Source of the DNA: Voacanga thouarsii
Taxonomy: Eukaryota; Streptophyta; Magnoliopsida; Gentianales; Apocynaceae
Direction of reading: 5' to 3'
Length of the DNA: 64,000 nucleotides
NCBI GenBank assembly: GCA_026120185.1
Contig: JANUWF010001176.1
Location: 7,325,501 to 7,389,500 of the forward strand
Shown here piece after piece: positions 61,311 through 64,000 of the stretch (position 1 is its first letter; each line of letters starts with the position of its first letter). Both the position numbers and the translations under genes were made by a program. The notes beneath the pieces were generated by a model. It saw only the letters and a list, made by a program, of their open reading frames with translations, had not been told where the DNA came from and ran no database searches.

Positions 61311-62670
61311 CATTCTCCTGTACTTGAATCTTTGCTTGTCCCCATGCAAAGTACTTAAGACAATGCACACAAAACAAATTAGCTTTTCTCTAATTCATCC
61401 ACAACAAAGTCATTATTTCTTTTCCAACATTAGATATAAATTTATCATTCATTTAACCTTTTAAAAAACTTTGTAAACTCATGCATTAAATCAAACATAT
61501 CAAGACCCACAAAATTAAGTTAAACACGTTTATACTTTAGTCTAAGAAAATTATTTCACCCTTCAAGCCAAGATATAGATAACACAAATCATATGATTCA
61601 AGTTTTTAATCAATTCAAAACTCATAGAATCAAATATGCACAATCTTAAGTAGCAAAATAAGGAGACACTCATTTTTATCAATATGATTTAGGGAATTAG
61701 CCTCAAGAAAATGGGTTTCTCTTTACTAATCGTATTGGGCCCCTTTTTCTTATCAACATTTTTTTCTCGTTGCTTTCTACCTTCAAGATAGCCTCAAGAG
61801 AATGCACTGAACAATACTTGCTACTTTTCTCAATATTGACCCCCTTTTCAGTAGGAACTTTTCTCTTTTTTTATTATATTTTTTTAACCAAGATAAGCAT
61901 TTTTTTTTCAAATAAAACAAGCATTTTCTTTCAAAAAAATAAACAAATCTTTCCACTCATTTTTTTTCCAGCTCACCAAAAGAAAATTGCACTTATTTTC
62001 TCAATTCTCACCATCCTTATTCACAACTCCAAATTAAACAAATTTAAAAAATCATGAATCAAGAATTAATCAACAACTTTTTTCATATTTCATCACATCA
62101 TCCATATCTAGACAAGAAGAGTAAAATAAAATTTAAATACTAAAATATAACCAAGATTAACTTAAATTACCAAGACTTAACATGTTCAACTTAATACACA
62201 ATTTTACCCAAATAAAATCCATCTAATTTGAATGACAAATTCATATCCATTAAGAAAATCATAACCTTATTATAGGCAAAACAATTTCATGCTAATTTTT
62301 AAAAATTTTCCCAATCCTAAGAAGATCCATTGAATCTCAAAAAGATGCACTTAGGAAAAAATTAAATCCCTCTCCCACACTTAAATTAGATATTGTCCTC
62401 AATGGCCTAAAATAGCACAATAAAACATAACCAATGGACCAAAAATGTAAAGAGGAAAAAGAAAATAATACTCCCCAAGACAGATTAGCTCCAAGAGAAG
62501 AGAAGTTCTCTTTCAAAAAGTTGAAAGAAGTGATGGTATCAACGCGGGAGTTAAGAAACCTACAAAAAAGAAAAACAAACACACCAAGTAAACGCATAAA
62601 AAGGAATTGAAAGAAGACAAAATAAAAGCAAACTAAAAATCAAAGAAAAAGAAAAATAGAAAGTTAAAGC
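61311..62670 (-). other. Polypurine tract and 3'-UTR-like region of element M
   Basis: The minus strand ends with ggggacaagcaaagattcaag and a short purine tract (61311-61320) before the LTR. The T/A-rich interior repeats the cacacttaaattag...attgtcctcaatggcc phrase (62377) found in elements A and E. No gene. Confidence 0.6.
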
Positions 62671-62673
62671 ATT

Positions 62674-63860
62674 TAAGAACCCTCTGAAGTAGAGCCTCCA
62701 AACGGGTCTCCAAATTGTCCTCCAAATAGACTACCAAATGGGCCACCACGACCTCCAAATAGACCGTGAGGTCCTCCTTGTTTCTCCCAATAATGTCACT
62801 AATAATCCCCTTGAATATTTTAATTGAGCCTTAGACTGCACAAAATATTATCTTGGCATTACTGAGTATGCTCAATCTTATCAAACTTTTGATCATGGCT
62901 TACCCTTATATCAGCTATTTCGATCCTCATTCTAGCCATTTCATCCCTAAAATGCTCTAAAGATGTATGAATGTTACGTTGAATATTATCACTGACACTT
63001 GATGGTCTCCCAGAATACCCTGGTGGTTCGGAAGGATCCTCTTCTTGCTCAACTGGAAGATCAGGAATGCTATTTCGGGGAACCTCCCATGGTCGTGACC
63101 ATGTAGATGTTTTATCATTAAACTTATAGCCACAATGAGTTAGTACTTGTCCCGTGACCACATTTCGTAAAGTAGTCGGTTCCACAAGTTCATTCTCTAT
63201 AGACACATCAAAAGGATTCAAAACCTATGAAATCACCAAAGGAAGAACAAATGCTTTGGTAGCAAGACCATAAAATGCCACATCTCGCATAGAAGTTAGT
63301 AACAAAGGGCCAAGGGGAATGGGTTCTCCACAAAGCATCTTAGAGAGTATATAAACATCAATGATTCTAACTTCATTTAAACTACTCAATTGAGGGCAAA
63401 CATTGAAACACAACAGATACAAAACAACCCTCCATTGACGAGCAAGACCATTACTAGGAAGAAAGAAAGAACCATGTGTAGATACTTTTGGTTCCAAACC
63501 CAACTGGCGATAAGCAACATTAAAATTCCAAGTTAGCTCAAAAGAAGCCGTTTTATTGTGGCAATCAATTTCTATCCAATGGCCACTATAATCAACTCTT
63601 AAAACGCCAGCTAATTAAGCCCTAGTCAAAATTATGGAGGTACCCTTTATAGATGTTTTAATTTGTTGTAAATGCTCATTCCTTTTATTTTTCATGTTTG
63701 CATAAAATTTTTTCACAAGGGCAAGACAAAAGTCACCTCTCAAGCCCAAAATTGGACCCCAACCAATCCTTCCAAAAATCTCAGTTATATGCAAAGACTT
63801 ATCAAGGGAAGACTTGATTGTTTTTTCAACAATGATTCTATTCAAGGCCCTAGCATCATA
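62674..63860 (-). pseudogene. Athila-type plant-transposon ORF with an FG-rich tail
   Basis: Minus-strand pieces in order. The first is IFGRIGWGPILGLRGDFCLA then LVKKFYANMK and TSIKGTSIILTRA (63845-63615). The second is MGLEPKVSTHGSFFLPSNGL and LYLLCFNVCPQLSSLNEVRI (63503-63225). The third has an acidic Pro/Glu linker (DLPVEQEEDPSEPPGYSG) and a helical stretch (LEHFRDEMARMRIEIADIR) at 63221-62859. The fourth, after a break, is GGPHGLFGGRGG then PFGSLFGGQFGDPFGG and a stop (about 62776-62674). The GWGP...FYAN pattern is that of the putative plant-transposon domain (PF20167) found between pol and the 3' LTR of Athila-type elements. Its role is unknown; the position is that of an env-like third ORF. 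At least two frame breaks. Confidence 0.65.
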
Positions 63861-64000
63861 CCATTCCTCACATTTTTATCAGTGAAATTTTTAGGATAGA
63901 AAAAAAGTAGCTCTAATAAAGGGTCAAAAGATAAGGATGGTTTAGTGTGTTTGTGAGGTTTGAAAAAATGTTTTGTTTTAGGCATTTTGGCTCAAAACAT

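Larger units (their letters stand above)
59396..64000 (-). mobile_element. Element M: Athila-type retroelement, 3' part, runs out of the window
   Basis: 3' LTR 59396-61310, polypurine tract and conserved gacaagcaaag box to its right, a 3'-UTR-like region, and an Athila-type ORF relic at 62674-63860 read on the minus strand. The rest lies beyond 64000. The LTR is 1.9 kb, longer than the related LTRs of E and N, because of a repeat-rich GC block. Confidence 0.8.

Overview
This is an AT-rich nuclear segment of a plant, most likely a dicot, made almost entirely of decayed transposable elements. The evidence is a CACTA transposase, Athila-type LTRs with a tRNA-Asp-like primer site, chromovirus-type LTRs with tRNA-iMet primer sites, a TRIM element and a plant mobile-domain relic. 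I cannot assign the species. I see no intact cellular gene, no true tRNA or rRNA and no CRISPR array. Every coding trace is broken by stops and frameshifts.

Layout. (1) 1-3884: minus-strand CACTA element with a near full-length dead transposase. (2) 3885-4830: LTR fragment and unassigned DNA. (3) 4831-17003: Athila-type element A (plus). A solo LTR (7613-9023) sits in its interior, and its 3' LTR is split by an LTR dimer (11434-16191) that itself contains a copia-type solo LTR (12933-14726). (4) 17004-24164: minus-strand Ty3/gypsy element Q with a multi-knuckle gag and a protease. It is split by a copia-type solo LTR (17957-19477), and its 5' LTR holds a TRIM (21761 to about 22152). (5) 24170-24743: gypsy integrase tail. 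(6) 24853-43467: chromovirus-like element F (plus), which has gag but no pol. Its 5' LTR contains a 4.55-kb solo LTR (26681-31231), and its gag contains a 7.3-kb CACTA-like transposon (32678-39993) carrying a captured beta-1,3-galactosyltransferase gene. (7) 43468-50387: tandem non-autonomous Athila-type unit on the minus strand. (8) 50388-51740: plant mobile-domain relic. (9) about 52560-59390: element O (plus), whose gag carries about six zinc knuckles and is split by a 3.29-kb solo LTR (54989-58279). (10) 59396-64000: 3' half of a larger Athila-type element on the minus strand.

The nesting gives a relative chronology (host element older, insert younger): A before B before copia LTR C; A before solo LTR N; Q before solo LTR P and the TRIM; F before LTR G and the CACTA-like element; O before solo LTR K. 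Six insertions keep 5-bp target duplications and the CACTA-like element keeps a 4-bp one, which fixes their boundaries to the base.

The most unusual items are the transposon-borne galactosyltransferase copy with intron sequence, the zinc-knuckle array gag shared by Q and O, the non-autonomous Athila-type family with a private ORF where gag-pol should be, the gag-only element F, and a recurring GC-rich motif block inside LTRs that otherwise look unrelated.
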